Source: Crocinitomicaceae bacterium (GTDB lineage: Bacteria > Bacteroidota > Bacteroidia > Flavobacteriales_D > Crocinitomicaceae). Taken from it: DNA of 64,000 nt. The stretch spans positions 124,001-188,000 of the forward strand of contig JAGOBK010000003.1 of NCBI GenBank assembly GCA_017983465.1, given 5' to 3'. Shown piece after piece: positions 27,666 through 35,500 of the stretch. How positions within the stretch are numbered: the first letter of the stretch is position 1; the number at the start of each line of letters is the position of its first letter. A program made the translations under genes and the position numbers. The notes below the pieces were generated by a model. It did no database searches. It worked only from the letters and a program-made list of their open reading frames with translations, and had not been told where the DNA came from.

Positions 27666-29681
27666 TTATGAACGTTTGCGGTCTCCACCGAACGATTTTC
27701 TTTCTCCGCGTGGACGATCTCCGCCCTCACTTTTACCGAATCCACCGCTGCGGCTAGATCCACCTGTGCTTCCTCCTTCAGAGCGACCAGCGTAACCACC
27801 GCCACCTGATCCACCAGAGCGACCAGCGTAACCGCCACCGCCTGATCCACCAGAACGACCTGCATAGCCTCCGCCACCAGAACCGCCTGAACGACCTGCG
27901 TAACCTCCGCCACCTGATCCACCTGATCCACCAGAACGACCTGCGTAACCGCCGCCACCTGATCCACCAGAACGACCTGAGAATCCACCGCCACCTGAGC
28001 GAGAATCACCTCCAAAACGTCCGCGTCCACGTCCGCCTTCGCTGCGACCTGATCCACCTTCTTTTTGTGCGGTTACTTCAATGTTTACTTGGTGACCTTC
28101 AAAGTCAGTTCCGTTTACATTTTTCAAGATTTTCTCTGTATGCTCTTGATCTGCCTCAAAGAATGAGTAAGAAGTCAATAAGTCAATGCGTCCAACTGCT
28201 TGAGAATTCAAACCTGTTGCATCACAAACAACTCTTAACAACGCTCCTGGATTCAATCCATCGCGTTTTCCAAGGTTTACGAAGAAACGTGTTTTTCCTT
28301 CCTCACGTGTACGATCAGATTTACCACCTTTTCCACGTTCTCCACCACGATCATCTCTTGCTGCAGCATTTAAATCTCCGGCGCGATCATAATAGTTAAT
28401 GAAACGATTGAATTCTGTAGAAACGAAACGTTTGATGATGTCTTCTTTCGACAAACTTTCGAATGCTTCCAAAATTTGCGGCATAAACTTCGCGATGTCG
28501 TCTTCTTTCACTTCCGTTGCAATGGTTTTGTTAATCAATTTCATCAACTGAATTTCACAAATTTCCTCTGCGTTTGGAATTTCACCAACGGTAAACGTTG
28601 TGCGCATTTGACGTTCGATGGCTTTAATCTTTCCAATCTCACGACCATTGATCAACACCAACGATTCACCTTTTTTACCAGCGCGAGCTGTACGACCACT
28701 TCGGTGCGTATAGTTCTCGATATCATCTGGTAAATTGTAATTGATGACATGTGTAATGTTATCAATATCAAGTCCACGTGCAGCAACATCTGTCGCTACT
28801 AGGATTTGTAATTCTTTTGAACGGAAACGATCCATCACACGATCACGCATTGCTTGCGTTAAATCTCCGTGTAAAGGTTCTGCGTTATATCCCTCGCGAC
28901 CTAATTTCTCAGCAACTGTTGCTGTTTCATTTTTGGTACGACAGAAAATCAATCCATAAATAGTTGGATTAAAATCGATCAAGCGTTTTACTGCTTCATA
29001 ACGATCACGTTCCTTCACCATATAATAGATGTGGTCGATGTTTTCGTTACTTTGATTTTTGTGTCCAATAGAAACCTCTAATGGATCGTGCATGTATGTT
29101 TTAGCAATACGCGCAACTTCCGTTGGCATTGTCGCTGAAAACAACCATACATTTTTATCGACTGGTGTTGTTTCCAAAACCGCATCAATATCTTCTTTGA
29201 ATCCCATGTTCAACATTTCATCTGCCTCATCTAGCACGACATAACGCACTTGAGATAGTTGAATGACTTTACGATTCATTAAATCAACAAGACGTCCAGG
29301 AGTAGCCACAATAATGGATGTTCCTTTCTTAATGTCCGTGATTTGTTTTCTGATATCCGTTCCTCCATATACCGCTGTAATGTTACAGTCAAGGTATTTA
29401 GCAAATACATTTAAGTCCTTCGCGATTTGCAAACAGAGTTCGCGAGTTGGACAAATGATCAAACCTTGTGGAAGTCTGGCTTTTGTATCGATGTTATTAA
29501 TTAACGGCAAGCCGAACGCTGCCGTTTTTCCTGTTCCTGTCTGCGCTAGGCCGACAAAGTCGCAATCCTCCTGCATCAGGTACGGAATTGCTTTTTCTTG
29601 GATGGGGGTCGGTGCTTCAAAACCCAATTCTGTTAACGACTTCAGCACCTCACTCCTCAATCCGAGCTCTTCAAATGTCAT
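27666..29681 (-). CDS. deaD: DEAD-box RNA helicase with DbpA-type RNA-binding domain and Gly/Arg repeat tail
   Basis: ATP-dependent RNA helicase of the CsdA/DeaD type, probably for ribosome assembly and cold adaptation. Core motifs are [11 protein letters not shown] near 46-56, PTRELC, VLDEADEML near 149-157, FSATMP, and HRSGRTARAG near 326-335. A DbpA RNA-binding domain lies near 455-540 (FFVNLGKRDGLNPGALLRVV). The tail, residues about 545-671, is a disordered region with six copies of a 12-15 residue unit, consensus GGGYAGRSGGSG. Such RGG-like tails bind RNA. At 671 residues it is longer than most relatives because of this tail. The promoter box TATCTTTG lies 22 bases upstream. Confidence 0.93.
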   Translation of the reverse strand: MTFEELGLRSEVLKSLTELGFEAPTPIQEKAIPYLMQEDCDFVGLAQTGTGKTAAFGLPLINNIDTKARLPQGLIICPTRELCLQIAKDLNVFAKYLDCNITAVYGGTDIRKQITDIKKGTSIIVATPGRLVDLMNRKVIQLSQVRYVVLDEADEMLNMGFKEDIDAVLETTPVDKNVWLFSATMPTEVARIAKTYMHDPLEVSIGHKNQSNENIDHIYYMVKERDRYEAVKRLIDFNPTIYGLIFCRTKNETATVAEKLGREGYNAEPLHGDLTQAMRDRVMDRFRSKELQILVATDVAARGLDIDNITHVINYNLPDDIENYTHRSGRTARAGKKGESLVLINGREIGKIKAIERQMRTTFTVGEIPNAEEICEIQLMKLINKTIATEVKEDDIAKFMPQILEAFESLSKEDIIKRFVSTEFNRFINYYDRAGDLNAAARDDRGGERGKGGKSDRTREEGKTRFFVNLGKRDGLNPGALLRVVCDATGLNSQAVGRIDLLTSYSFFEADQEHTEKILKNVNGTDFEGHQVNIEVTAQKEGGSGRSEGGRGRGRFGGDSRSGGGGFSGRSGGSGGGGYAGRSGGSGGSGGGGYAGRSGGSGGGGYAGRSGGSGGGGYAGRSGGSGGGGYAGRSEGGSTGGSSRSGGFGKSEGGDRPRGERKSFGGDRKRS
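27775..27990 (-). repeat. 36-bp-period in-frame tandem repeat coding the Gly/Arg tail
   Basis: Six diverged units of about 36 bases (one of 45) encode GGGYAGRSGGSG within the helicase gene. The period is a multiple of three, so changes in copy number keep the frame. The opposite strand carries a long open frame here only because of this composition. Confidence 0.8.
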
Positions 29682-29703
29682 CTTGTTATTTTAAATTTGG
29701 GTG

Positions 29704-29711
29704 CAAAGATA
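29704..29711 (-). promoter_or_regulatory. -7 promoter box for the DEAD-box helicase gene
   Basis: Minus-strand TATCTTTG, an exact TAnnTTTG match, 22 bases upstream of the ATG at 29681. Confidence 0.6.
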
Positions 29712-29876
29712 CACATAATAAAAGGATTAGTTGTTAATAAGTTGATTCTTAATGTTAAAAAACCATTAAACCTCTTAAATTGGAGCCATTTAGGTGGACG
29801 AAACACTCACATAGAACGACTAAGAACGAAAATACCTGTAAACAAAATTCATCTTGCTTTGTGTCGATATTCATCG

Positions 29877-29883
29877 TATCTTG
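29877..29883 (+). promoter_or_regulatory. -7-like promoter box at the sugar dehydrogenase start
   Basis: TATCTTG ends five bases before the ATG at 29889, with TTG (29854-29856) 20 bases upstream as a possible -33 element. It predicts a leaderless or nearly leaderless transcript and supports the 29889 start. Confidence 0.45.
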
Positions 29884-29888
29884 TCTTC

Positions 29889-31544
29889 ATGTTTTACATC
29901 CTACGATTTTTTTGTCTGTGCCTTTTGGTCCAAACATGTCTTCCTACCGTATTTGGACAACGAGTCACCTCGCTAAGACCTGATATTTCGGTAGATTCCA
30001 TCTTGAAAGCCAAGCCCGGCGCTTCCAAATTAGCTCTTGATCCCATCACAAAGCACCTTTTCTATACGAGTTCCAACGGAAATATCTACGAAGTTTTTGA
30101 GGCGAGTCAAAGTGACTCGTTACGTTTTACTGCGAATGACCATGGATTATCTCGTTTGCAAGGACTTTGCTTTTTGGACAGCACGATGTACCTCGCTGGA
30201 AACATTTGGTACAGTACAACAGGAATCGGGATGATAATGAAAGGAACGTTGCAAGCCAATGGATCAAGAGTTTGGACAAGCATGCTTGTGACAGAAGCGT
30301 ATCCGACAAGTAGTTCCACAGGTGACCATGGATTTACGGGAATCAATATCGATCCAAGCAAACAATTCCTCTATTTTTCAGGTGGATCACGGACATCCTT
30401 CGGTGAAGTGGAGAGCGCCAATGGGAATTACCCTGGAATGCGCGAGCAAGCCTTGACCAGTAAAATTTACCGAATTCCCATTCATGCAGAAAATCTTTAT
30501 TGGCCGAATGACTCCACTTTTTTGACGAATAGTGGATTCGTCTTTGCAGAAGGAACACGAAATGCCTACGACATGGCGTGGAATGCAGAGAATCATTTGT
30601 TTGCGGTGGATAATGCCGGGGAGCGAGATGATCCCGAAGAATTAAATTGGATTCAAGAAGGACAACATTATGGTTTTCCATGGAGAATCGGTGGAAATGC
30701 GAATCCACTGACGAATCCAAGTTATGATGCAAGTCAAGATCCATTGGTTAATCCGAACAACAGCGCATTTTTGGCTGGACATTTTAACGCGGACTCCAAC
30801 TTCCCTCCTATTCCAGCGGGAATTCAATTTACGGAACCATTGAGAAACTTCGGGAATGCGGCGGATTTTTACAAGGACGAAAATACTGGTCAAATTAAAC
30901 GCGCCAGTGAAGAAGGAACGAGCGTTCGGACTTTTACGCCACATCGTTCACCCCTCGGACTCGTAATTGACCGAGAGGAAGAACTTGGTTCCATCTATCA
31001 AGGAAAATCCTTTGTGATGAGTTTCATGCCTGGAGGCGACAGCACAGGTTACACTCCACTTTCTCCCTGGGGCACTCCTTGTCCATTTGTCGATTCCTCC
31101 CGCGAATTGGTCATGATGGACCTTCAATATGATTCCTTGATAGCAGATTACACGGTTCACAGTGCGAACATTGTGACTGGATTTTACCTTCCCGTAGATG
31201 CGGAACAAGTGGGGAATTCCATGTATGTGATCGAAAATAATGGAGTCTTATGGAAACTGAACTTTCCGAACAAATTGAATCCACCCATTTGTTATCAAGC
31301 TGGGCTCATTACTTATCCAAATCCTTTTTCAGCGACGTGTCAAGTTTATTTCCCGAATCCATCAAAACTGTTAATACGGATTAAACTTTACCAATCCAAT
31401 GGACAACTAGCCTACGAATCTGCTACATATGACCTCGATATTTACCAGCTTTCCGTAACCAATATCGCTGCAGGCGAATACACCCTTATTCTTGAACAAG
31501 GAACGGAAATACTCGCGCGTCAGAAGGTCATTATTTACGATTGA
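29889..31544 (+). CDS. PQQ-dependent sugar dehydrogenase-like T9SS cargo protein
   Basis: A 551-residue secreted protein of the glucose/sorbosone dehydrogenase (soluble PQQ beta-propeller) family. The ATG at 29889 begins a signal peptide (MFYILRFFCLCLLVQTC); a longer frame from 29697 would add a 64-residue non-family leader. Family signatures are RNAYDMAWNAENHLFAVDNA near 220-240 and EELNWIQEGQHYGFPWRIGG, the usual ELN-x-x-x-x-G-x-x-YGWP block. The last 85 residues are a T9SS type A sorting domain (ITYPNPFSATCQVYF), predicting surface exposure. Substrate and PQQ use cannot be verified. A promoter-like TATCTTG box lies five bases before the start. Confidence 0.82.
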   Translation: MFYILRFFCLCLLVQTCLPTVFGQRVTSLRPDISVDSILKAKPGASKLALDPITKHLFYTSSNGNIYEVFEASQSDSLRFTANDHGLSRLQGLCFLDSTMYLAGNIWYSTTGIGMIMKGTLQANGSRVWTSMLVTEAYPTSSSTGDHGFTGINIDPSKQFLYFSGGSRTSFGEVESANGNYPGMREQALTSKIYRIPIHAENLYWPNDSTFLTNSGFVFAEGTRNAYDMAWNAENHLFAVDNAGERDDPEELNWIQEGQHYGFPWRIGGNANPLTNPSYDASQDPLVNPNNSAFLAGHFNADSNFPPIPAGIQFTEPLRNFGNAADFYKDENTGQIKRASEEGTSVRTFTPHRSPLGLVIDREEELGSIYQGKSFVMSFMPGGDSTGYTPLSPWGTPCPFVDSSRELVMMDLQYDSLIADYTVHSANIVTGFYLPVDAEQVGNSMYVIENNGVLWKLNFPNKLNPPICYQAGLITYPNPFSATCQVYFPNPSKLLIRIKLYQSNGQLAYESATYDLDIYQLSVTNIAAGEYTLILEQGTEILARQKVIIYD

Positions 31545-31622
31545 CCCTCACTTATCATCAACTTATTTCGTTCATTATACAACATGAAATAAAAAAGCAA
31601 CGTTTACATAGACTAAATTTCC

Positions 31623-31630
31623 TATTTTTG
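31623..31630 (+). promoter_or_regulatory. -7 promoter box for the DUF5606 gene
   Basis: TATTTTTG matches TAnnTTTG, 20 bases before the ATG at 31651, in the 106-base gap after the sugar dehydrogenase gene. Confidence 0.55.
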
Positions 31631-31650
31631 ACCCAAATTAAAACGAACAC

Positions 31651-32196
31651 ATGAATCTGACAGGTATCATTTCCATCTCTGGTAGACCAGGACTATTTAA
31701 AGTTATCGCTCAAGGAAAAAACAGCGTGATTGTTGAATCCATGATTGACAAAAAACGTTTTCCAGCATACGCTACGGAGAAAATTTCAACATTGGAGGAC
31801 ATTAGCATTTTCACGTATGAGGAAGATGTGAAATTGACCGAAGTGTTGGCAAAAATGAATGAATCGTTTACAGATAATTGTCCATCTCACAAGGAGGACA
31901 TGAAAACATTAGAGTCTGCATTAGCAACATTCTTACCAAATTGGGACAAAGAACGCGTATATCCATCTGATGTGCGTAAAATTTTCCAATGGTATCACTT
32001 AATCAAACAAGCTGGATTATTTGAAGCAACAGCAGAAGGTGCCGAAGGTACGGAAGCGCCAGCGAAAGAAGCGAAAGTAAAAGCAGAACCTGCAAAGAAA
32101 AAAGCAGCAGCAACAGCAGGTCCAGCAAAAGCAGCGAAACCAGCAAACATCAAAAAGGCAGCTCCTGTTAAAACAGGAAGTTCTCGCGGAAAATAA
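31651..32196 (+). CDS. DUF5606-like protein with Ala/Lys/Pro-rich tail
   Basis: A 181-residue cytosolic protein. The N-terminal 120 residues (MNLTGIISISGRPGLFKVIA ... KNSVIVESMIDKKRFPAYA ... ISTLEDISIFTYEEDVKL) match the DUF5606 family of Bacteroidota, of unknown function; the SH3-like opening suggests binding to protein or nucleic acid. The last 60 residues are a disordered basic tail rich in Ala, Lys and Pro. The tail composition is similar to that of bTHX at 6972. It is monocistronic or linked to pepF 72 bases downstream, with a terminator between. Confidence 0.8.
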   Translation: MNLTGIISISGRPGLFKVIAQGKNSVIVESMIDKKRFPAYATEKISTLEDISIFTYEEDVKLTEVLAKMNESFTDNCPSHKEDMKTLESALATFLPNWDKERVYPSDVRKIFQWYHLIKQAGLFEATAEGAEGTEAPAKEAKVKAEPAKKKAAATAGPAKAAKPANIKKAAPVKTGSSRGK

Positions 32197-32212
32197 TATC
32201 ATCTTTCATTTT

Positions 32213-32249
32213 AAAAATTCACCTGTCCAATCGTCAGGTGAATTTTTTT
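32213..32249 (+). terminator. Terminator after the DUF5606 gene
   Basis: AAATTCACCTG and CAGGTGAATTT pair perfectly around a 9-base loop and are followed by a T-tract. Confidence 0.88.
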
Positions 32250-32268
32250 GTCCTAACATTACGTTCAC

Positions 32269-33978
32269 ATGATCATCGAGAAAAACAAACGTCAATTCCT
32301 AAACGAAGACTTAAACATTCAATCTTGGGAAGATTTAAAACCATACTTCGACGATTTACTCGCACGAGAAATCGATAGCAAGCAGAAATTTGAGCGTTGG
32401 TTGAATGACCGCAGCGAATTAGATGCCGTGCTCGAGGAAGACCTCGCTTGGCGCTACATTCGCATGTCCATTGAGACAAGCAACGAAGAACTGGCATCTG
32501 CCTACACGTTTTTTGTGACGAAAATTCAACCGGAGTTAGCTCCATTAGACGATGCCTTGAATCGAAAATTCATGGACTCCCCTTTCCGCAACGACTACAC
32601 GGATTCCGCCCATCAAATTTACTTTAGAAGCATTGAAACACAGGTAAATTTATTCCAGGAGAAAAACGTTCCCATTGAGGCAGAACTGAACGAATTGGCT
32701 CAAAAGTATGGAGCCATCAGTGCGGCGCAGTCGATTGACTACCTCGGCGAAACGATGACTATGCAGAAGGCGAGTCAATTGTTGAAAGAGCAGGATGAGG
32801 CGGTACGTCAAACTGTATTCGATAAAATGGTGGAGCGACGTCGCGTCGACACAGACTCCTTAGACGAATTGTATACGCAGTTAGTCACGAAACGACATGC
32901 ATTAGCATTAAACGCTGGATTTGACAATTTCCGAGATTACAAATTTCAAGCACTCGGACGCTTTGATTACTCCAAAGAAGATTGTTTTGCGTTCCATCAC
33001 GCCATTAAAACGCACATTGTTCCGCTTGTGAAAGACATTCAAGCGAAAAAATTAGCGATTACCGGTGAGACGAAATTCAAACCGTGGAATACCGAAGTAG
33101 ATCCAGAAGGAAAAGCGCCATTAAAACCGTTTGAAACGGGCAAAGAGATGTTAGATGGTTGCATTCAGATGTTAGGAAACTTGAATTCTTATTTTGCTGA
33201 CTGTTTGAAAACCATGGAAGAAATGGGTCACTTGGACCTAGACTCCAAAGCAGGAAAAGCGCCGGGCGGATACAATTATCCACTGTATGAAATTGGCGTT
33301 CCCTTTATTTTCATGAATGCCGTTGGAGCGCAGCGTGATTTAGTGACAATGGTTCACGAAGCGGGACATGCCGTTCATTCGTTTTTAAGTCGAGACTTGT
33401 CCCTCACTGGATTCAAGAATCTACCATCCGAAGTTGCAGAATTAGCATCGATGTCCATGGAGTTACTTTCCATGAAGGAATGGGGACATTTCTATGCCAA
33501 CGCAGACGATTTGAACCGCGCGAAACGTGAGCAGTTAGAAGGTGTGTTGAAAGTACTGCCATGGATTGCCCAAATCGACGCTTTCCAGCATTGGGTATAT
33601 GAAAATCCAACGCATACAATTTCAGAACGACATGCACATTGGTCGAGTTTATCCAAAGACTTTGGAACAGGATTAACTGATTGGACCGGATACGAAGATC
33701 AAATCGCCACATCCTGGCAGCGACAATTGCACTTATTCGAAGTTCCTTTTTACTACATTGAGTATGGCATAGCGCAATTGGGTGCTTTGGGCGTGTGGAT
33801 GAACAGTTTAACAGACTTCGAGTCCGGATTAACAGCCTACCAAGAAGCCTTGAAACTTGGTTACACGAAGTCCATACCAGAAATTTATGAAACGTCTAAC
33901 GTTCCGTTTGACTTCTCTTCCGAGCGACTAAAATCCTTAGCAGCATTCATTCAGGAAGAATTAAAAAAATTGAACTAG
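32269..33978 (+). CDS. pepF: M3-family oligoendopeptidase (PepF-like)
   Basis: Cytosolic zinc metallopeptidase that cuts short peptides. The 569-residue protein shows the M3 catalytic HEAGHAVHSF near residues 362-371, with HExxH zinc histidines, and the third ligand Glu in SEVAELASMSMELL about 25 residues later. No signal peptide is present. The region YEIGVPFIFMNAVGAQRD just before the active site is typical. The ATG at 32269 lies 19 bases after the preceding terminator, so it has its own short promoter region. The tRNA array follows. Confidence 0.92.
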   Translation: MIIEKNKRQFLNEDLNIQSWEDLKPYFDDLLAREIDSKQKFERWLNDRSELDAVLEEDLAWRYIRMSIETSNEELASAYTFFVTKIQPELAPLDDALNRKFMDSPFRNDYTDSAHQIYFRSIETQVNLFQEKNVPIEAELNELAQKYGAISAAQSIDYLGETMTMQKASQLLKEQDEAVRQTVFDKMVERRRVDTDSLDELYTQLVTKRHALALNAGFDNFRDYKFQALGRFDYSKEDCFAFHHAIKTHIVPLVKDIQAKKLAITGETKFKPWNTEVDPEGKAPLKPFETGKEMLDGCIQMLGNLNSYFADCLKTMEEMGHLDLDSKAGKAPGGYNYPLYEIGVPFIFMNAVGAQRDLVTMVHEAGHAVHSFLSRDLSLTGFKNLPSEVAELASMSMELLSMKEWGHFYANADDLNRAKREQLEGVLKVLPWIAQIDAFQHWVYENPTHTISERHAHWSSLSKDFGTGLTDWTGYEDQIATSWQRQLHLFEVPFYYIEYGIAQLGALGVWMNSLTDFESGLTAYQEALKLGYTKSIPEIYETSNVPFDFSSERLKSLAAFIQEELKKLN

Positions 33979-33996
33979 AAATAAATTCTGTGTGAA

Positions 33997-34029
33997 TTTG
34001 CGCAGATTTTAAATTTCTCTTTATATTTG
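33997..34029 (+). promoter_or_regulatory. Promoter of the tRNA-CAT locus
   Basis: TTTG at 33997-34000 and TATATTTG at 34022-34029 are separated by 21 bases, close to the ideal Bacteroidota -33/-7 arrangement. It lies directly upstream of the first broken tRNA copy, so the transcript would cross all three broken copies before reaching the intact tRNA. Confidence 0.7.
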
Positions 34030-34037
34030 CACCCTCC

Positions 34038-34100
34038 GGCGAGATAGCTCATCCGCCGCTTCGCCGCGGCGAAGGAGGTTAGAGCGTAGAAATATTAGAT
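34038..34100 (+). pseudogene. Broken 5' tRNA copy 1 with 25-nt palindromic insert
   Basis: The first 14 bases (GGCGAGATAGCTCA) and then GGTTAGAGCGTAG equal the intact tRNA at 34205, but a 25-nt GC-rich sequence (34052-34076) replaces the D-loop GTT, and everything after the D stem is missing. The insert holds the perfect 16-nt palindrome CTTCGCCGCGGCGAAG (34059-34074). It ends with AAATATTAGAT, which also precedes the real tRNA. Confidence 0.85.
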
Positions 34101-34152
34101 GGCGAGATAGCTCATCCGCCGCGGCGGAGGTTAGAGCGTAGAAATATTAGAT
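34101..34152 (+). pseudogene. Broken 5' tRNA copy 2 with 14-nt palindromic insert
   Basis: A 52-base unit identical to copy 3. The D-loop GTT is replaced by the perfect palindrome TCCGCCGCGGCGGA (34115-34128). It keeps the acceptor 5' strand and D stem but lacks the anticodon arm, T arm and 3' acceptor strand, so it cannot be a working tRNA. Confidence 0.85.
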
Positions 34153-34204
34153 GGCGAGATAGCTCATCCGCCGCGGCGGAGGTTAGAGCGTAGAAATATT
34201 AGAT
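34153..34204 (+). pseudogene. Broken 5' tRNA copy 3 with 14-nt palindromic insert
   Basis: Exact repeat of the 52-base unit before it, palindrome at 34167-34180, ending directly at the first base of the intact tRNA. Confidence 0.85.
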
Positions 34205-34278
34205 GGCGAGATAGCTCAGTTGGTTAGAGCGTAGGATTCATAACCCTAAGGTCCCGAGTTCAACTCTCGGTCTCGCTA
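34205..34278 (+). tRNA. tRNA with CAT anticodon (Met, or Ile if lysidine-modified)
   Basis: A 74-base cloverleaf can be drawn: acceptor GGCGAGA with TCTCGCT (first pair G-U), D stem GCTC/GAGC, anticodon stem TAGGA/CCCTA with loop TTCATAA, variable AGGTC, T stem CCGAG/CTCGG with loop TTCAACT, and discriminator A. CCA is not encoded. Elongator Met is most likely, because initiator features (C1-A72 mismatch, three G-C pairs in the anticodon stem) are absent. tRNA-Ile(CAT) cannot be excluded from sequence alone. Confidence 0.93.
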
Positions 34279-34283
34279 CATTG

Positions 34284-34314
34284 AAAACCCTGACAGGAAT
34301 GTTGGGGTTTTTTT
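34284..34314 (+). terminator. Terminator after the tRNA
   Basis: AAAACCCTGAC pairs with GTTGGGGTTTT (with G-U wobbles) and leads into seven T residues. Confidence 0.75.
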
Positions 34315-34320
34315 ATGGAA

Positions 34321-34338
34321 TTAACTCTCGGTCTCCCT
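34321..34338 (+). repeat. Short degenerate copy of the tRNA 3' end
   Basis: TTAACTCTCGGTCTCCCT nearly repeats the T-loop, T-stem and acceptor 3' strand of the tRNA (TTCAACTCTCGGTCTCGCT). It follows the first terminator and has no other tRNA parts. It could be a relic of a second tandem tRNA or an attachment-site-like duplication. Confidence 0.65.
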
Positions 34339-34370
34339 GATTAGTCTGCGACTATCAGGATAAACGCTAC

Positions 34371-34402
34371 AAAAGCCCAGACAATTTGTCTGGGCTTTTT
34401 TT
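34371..34402 (+). terminator. Second terminator of the tRNA locus
   Basis: AGCCCAGACAAA is not matched base for base in the loop region, but AGCCCAGACAA/TTGTCTGGGCT forms a near-perfect stem with T-tract, 93 bases after the tRNA. Two terminators in series fit an ancestral multi-tRNA transcript. Confidence 0.85.
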
Positions 34403-34462
34403 ATGCCCATTTTTTCTATCCAAACAAATCTTCGTACTTTCACTCTCATTGAAAATTCCCCT

Positions 34463-34894
34463 ATGATGAGAACATTGCTCTTAACTTGCCTGAGTTTGTT
34501 GATTTCTTTCCACTTTTTTGGACAAGCACCCACCTACAATCTCACCGACAAAGTTTCTGGAATTGCGGTGAAAAAAGGAATGGTTGAGTTTGGACTCTTT
34601 CGGGATGCGGAAAAGTTCACGAAAATTGGGGGCACGTATCGCATGTTGCGCGTGAAAGTCGATGCTGCTGAGGAAACGGTCACTTTCCATAACCTACCAA
34701 AAGGAAAATACGCGGTTTGCATCTACCTCGATGAAAACAACAACAATCAATGTGACAAAAATTTCTTTGGGATTCCAACGGAACGATTTGCGTTCTCCAA
34801 CAATTTAAGACCGATGTTAAGCGCTCCTTCGTTTGAAGCTTGTTCCGTTTATTTAAACGAGAATAAGTCCATTGTGATTCGAGCGGACTATTAA
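34463..34894 (+). CDS. DUF2141-like secreted protein
   Basis: A 143-residue exported protein. The ATG at 34463 opens a signal peptide (MMRTLLLTCLSLLISFHFFG); the longer frame from 34403 begins inside the previous terminator. The DUF2141 signature is clear: GMVEFGLFRDAEKF, then YLDENNNNQCDKNFFGIPTE and RFAFSNN. Members are small beta-sandwich periplasmic or surface proteins of unknown function. It is followed 9 bases later by another secreted protein gene, so the pair is probably an operon. Confidence 0.82.
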   Translation: MMRTLLLTCLSLLISFHFFGQAPTYNLTDKVSGIAVKKGMVEFGLFRDAEKFTKIGGTYRMLRVKVDAAEETVTFHNLPKGKYAVCIYLDENNNNQCDKNFFGIPTERFAFSNNLRPMLSAPSFEACSVYLNENKSIVIRADY

Positions 34895-34903
34895 TTTTGA
34901 TAC

Positions 34904-35476
34904 ATGAAATCAGTTCTTCTTATTTGCACACTTTTAACCGGAATTTTTGAACTTTCAGCCCAAGATTACCGCATTCATTTTCTTCAAGATGGAAAAGAGA
35001 TTCCTGTCCTCGATGAAAAAGTTCTGTTAGCGAAAAAACCGTTTCAAATTCAAGTCGAACTATTGAAGGTGGAAGGTGTGTATGGTTCCTGCTCCCTGAG
35101 CGATTCGCTTTTTCGCATTCCACTGAATCAATCCTTACCGGAAACGGACCTCATCCAATGGAAAATTGCGGTTGAACCGGAGTTCAATAAGGATCAGGAC
35201 ATCATCGTTTCCAAAGATGGATACTTCTACTGGTTTTACAATCCAAAGGTAGATAAATGGCATCGCTTTGACCCGAATCCAAAAGTGGAAAAAGGACGTG
35301 TGATAGGAACAAAAACGATTTCAAACCTCTTCATTTCGGAGGATTTCAACAGCGACACGAAAACACTAGCGTTGTCCGAAGTCAACGAACCACTCTACCT
35401 GCTTTTCTTTTTGATGGATGATAAAAACAAAAAGGAATCCAAGCGGATTCGCGTTCAAATTGAGTGGACAAACTAA
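34904..35476 (+). CDS. Secreted hypothetical protein
   Basis: A 190-residue protein with a signal peptide (MKSVLLICTLLTGIFELSAQ) and no family I recognise. The mature part looks like beta structure: DYRIHFLQDGKEIPVLDEK, GYFYWFYNPKVDKWHRFDPN and a closing RIRVQIEWTN. It has only one cysteine-containing segment (GSCSLSD). It sits behind the DUF2141-like gene with a 9-base gap, suggesting co-expression at the cell envelope. Confidence 0.65.
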   Translation: MKSVLLICTLLTGIFELSAQDYRIHFLQDGKEIPVLDEKVLLAKKPFQIQVELLKVEGVYGSCSLSDSLFRIPLNQSLPETDLIQWKIAVEPEFNKDQDIIVSKDGYFYWFYNPKVDKWHRFDPNPKVEKGRVIGTKTISNLFISEDFNSDTKTLALSEVNEPLYLLFFLMDDKNKKESKRIRVQIEWTN

Positions 35477-35500
35477 ACGCCACTCATTTTCTTTCTCGAT

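Noticed and set aside
27650..28057. Open frame antisense to the helicase tail encoding a Val/Ala/Asp-rich protein
   Set aside because: It mirrors the Gly/Arg repeat in another frame; no start context, no family likeness.
34038..34204. Tandem repeats that could be read as a CRISPR array
   Set aside because: Units are contiguous with no unique spacers, match the adjacent tRNA and include palindromic inserts; no cas genes are present.
34205..34338. tRNA-targeted integrated island bounded by the tRNA 3' end and its partial copy
   Set aside because: Only 43 bases separate the two copies and no integrase is present; at most it is the scar of such an event or of a lost tandem tRNA.
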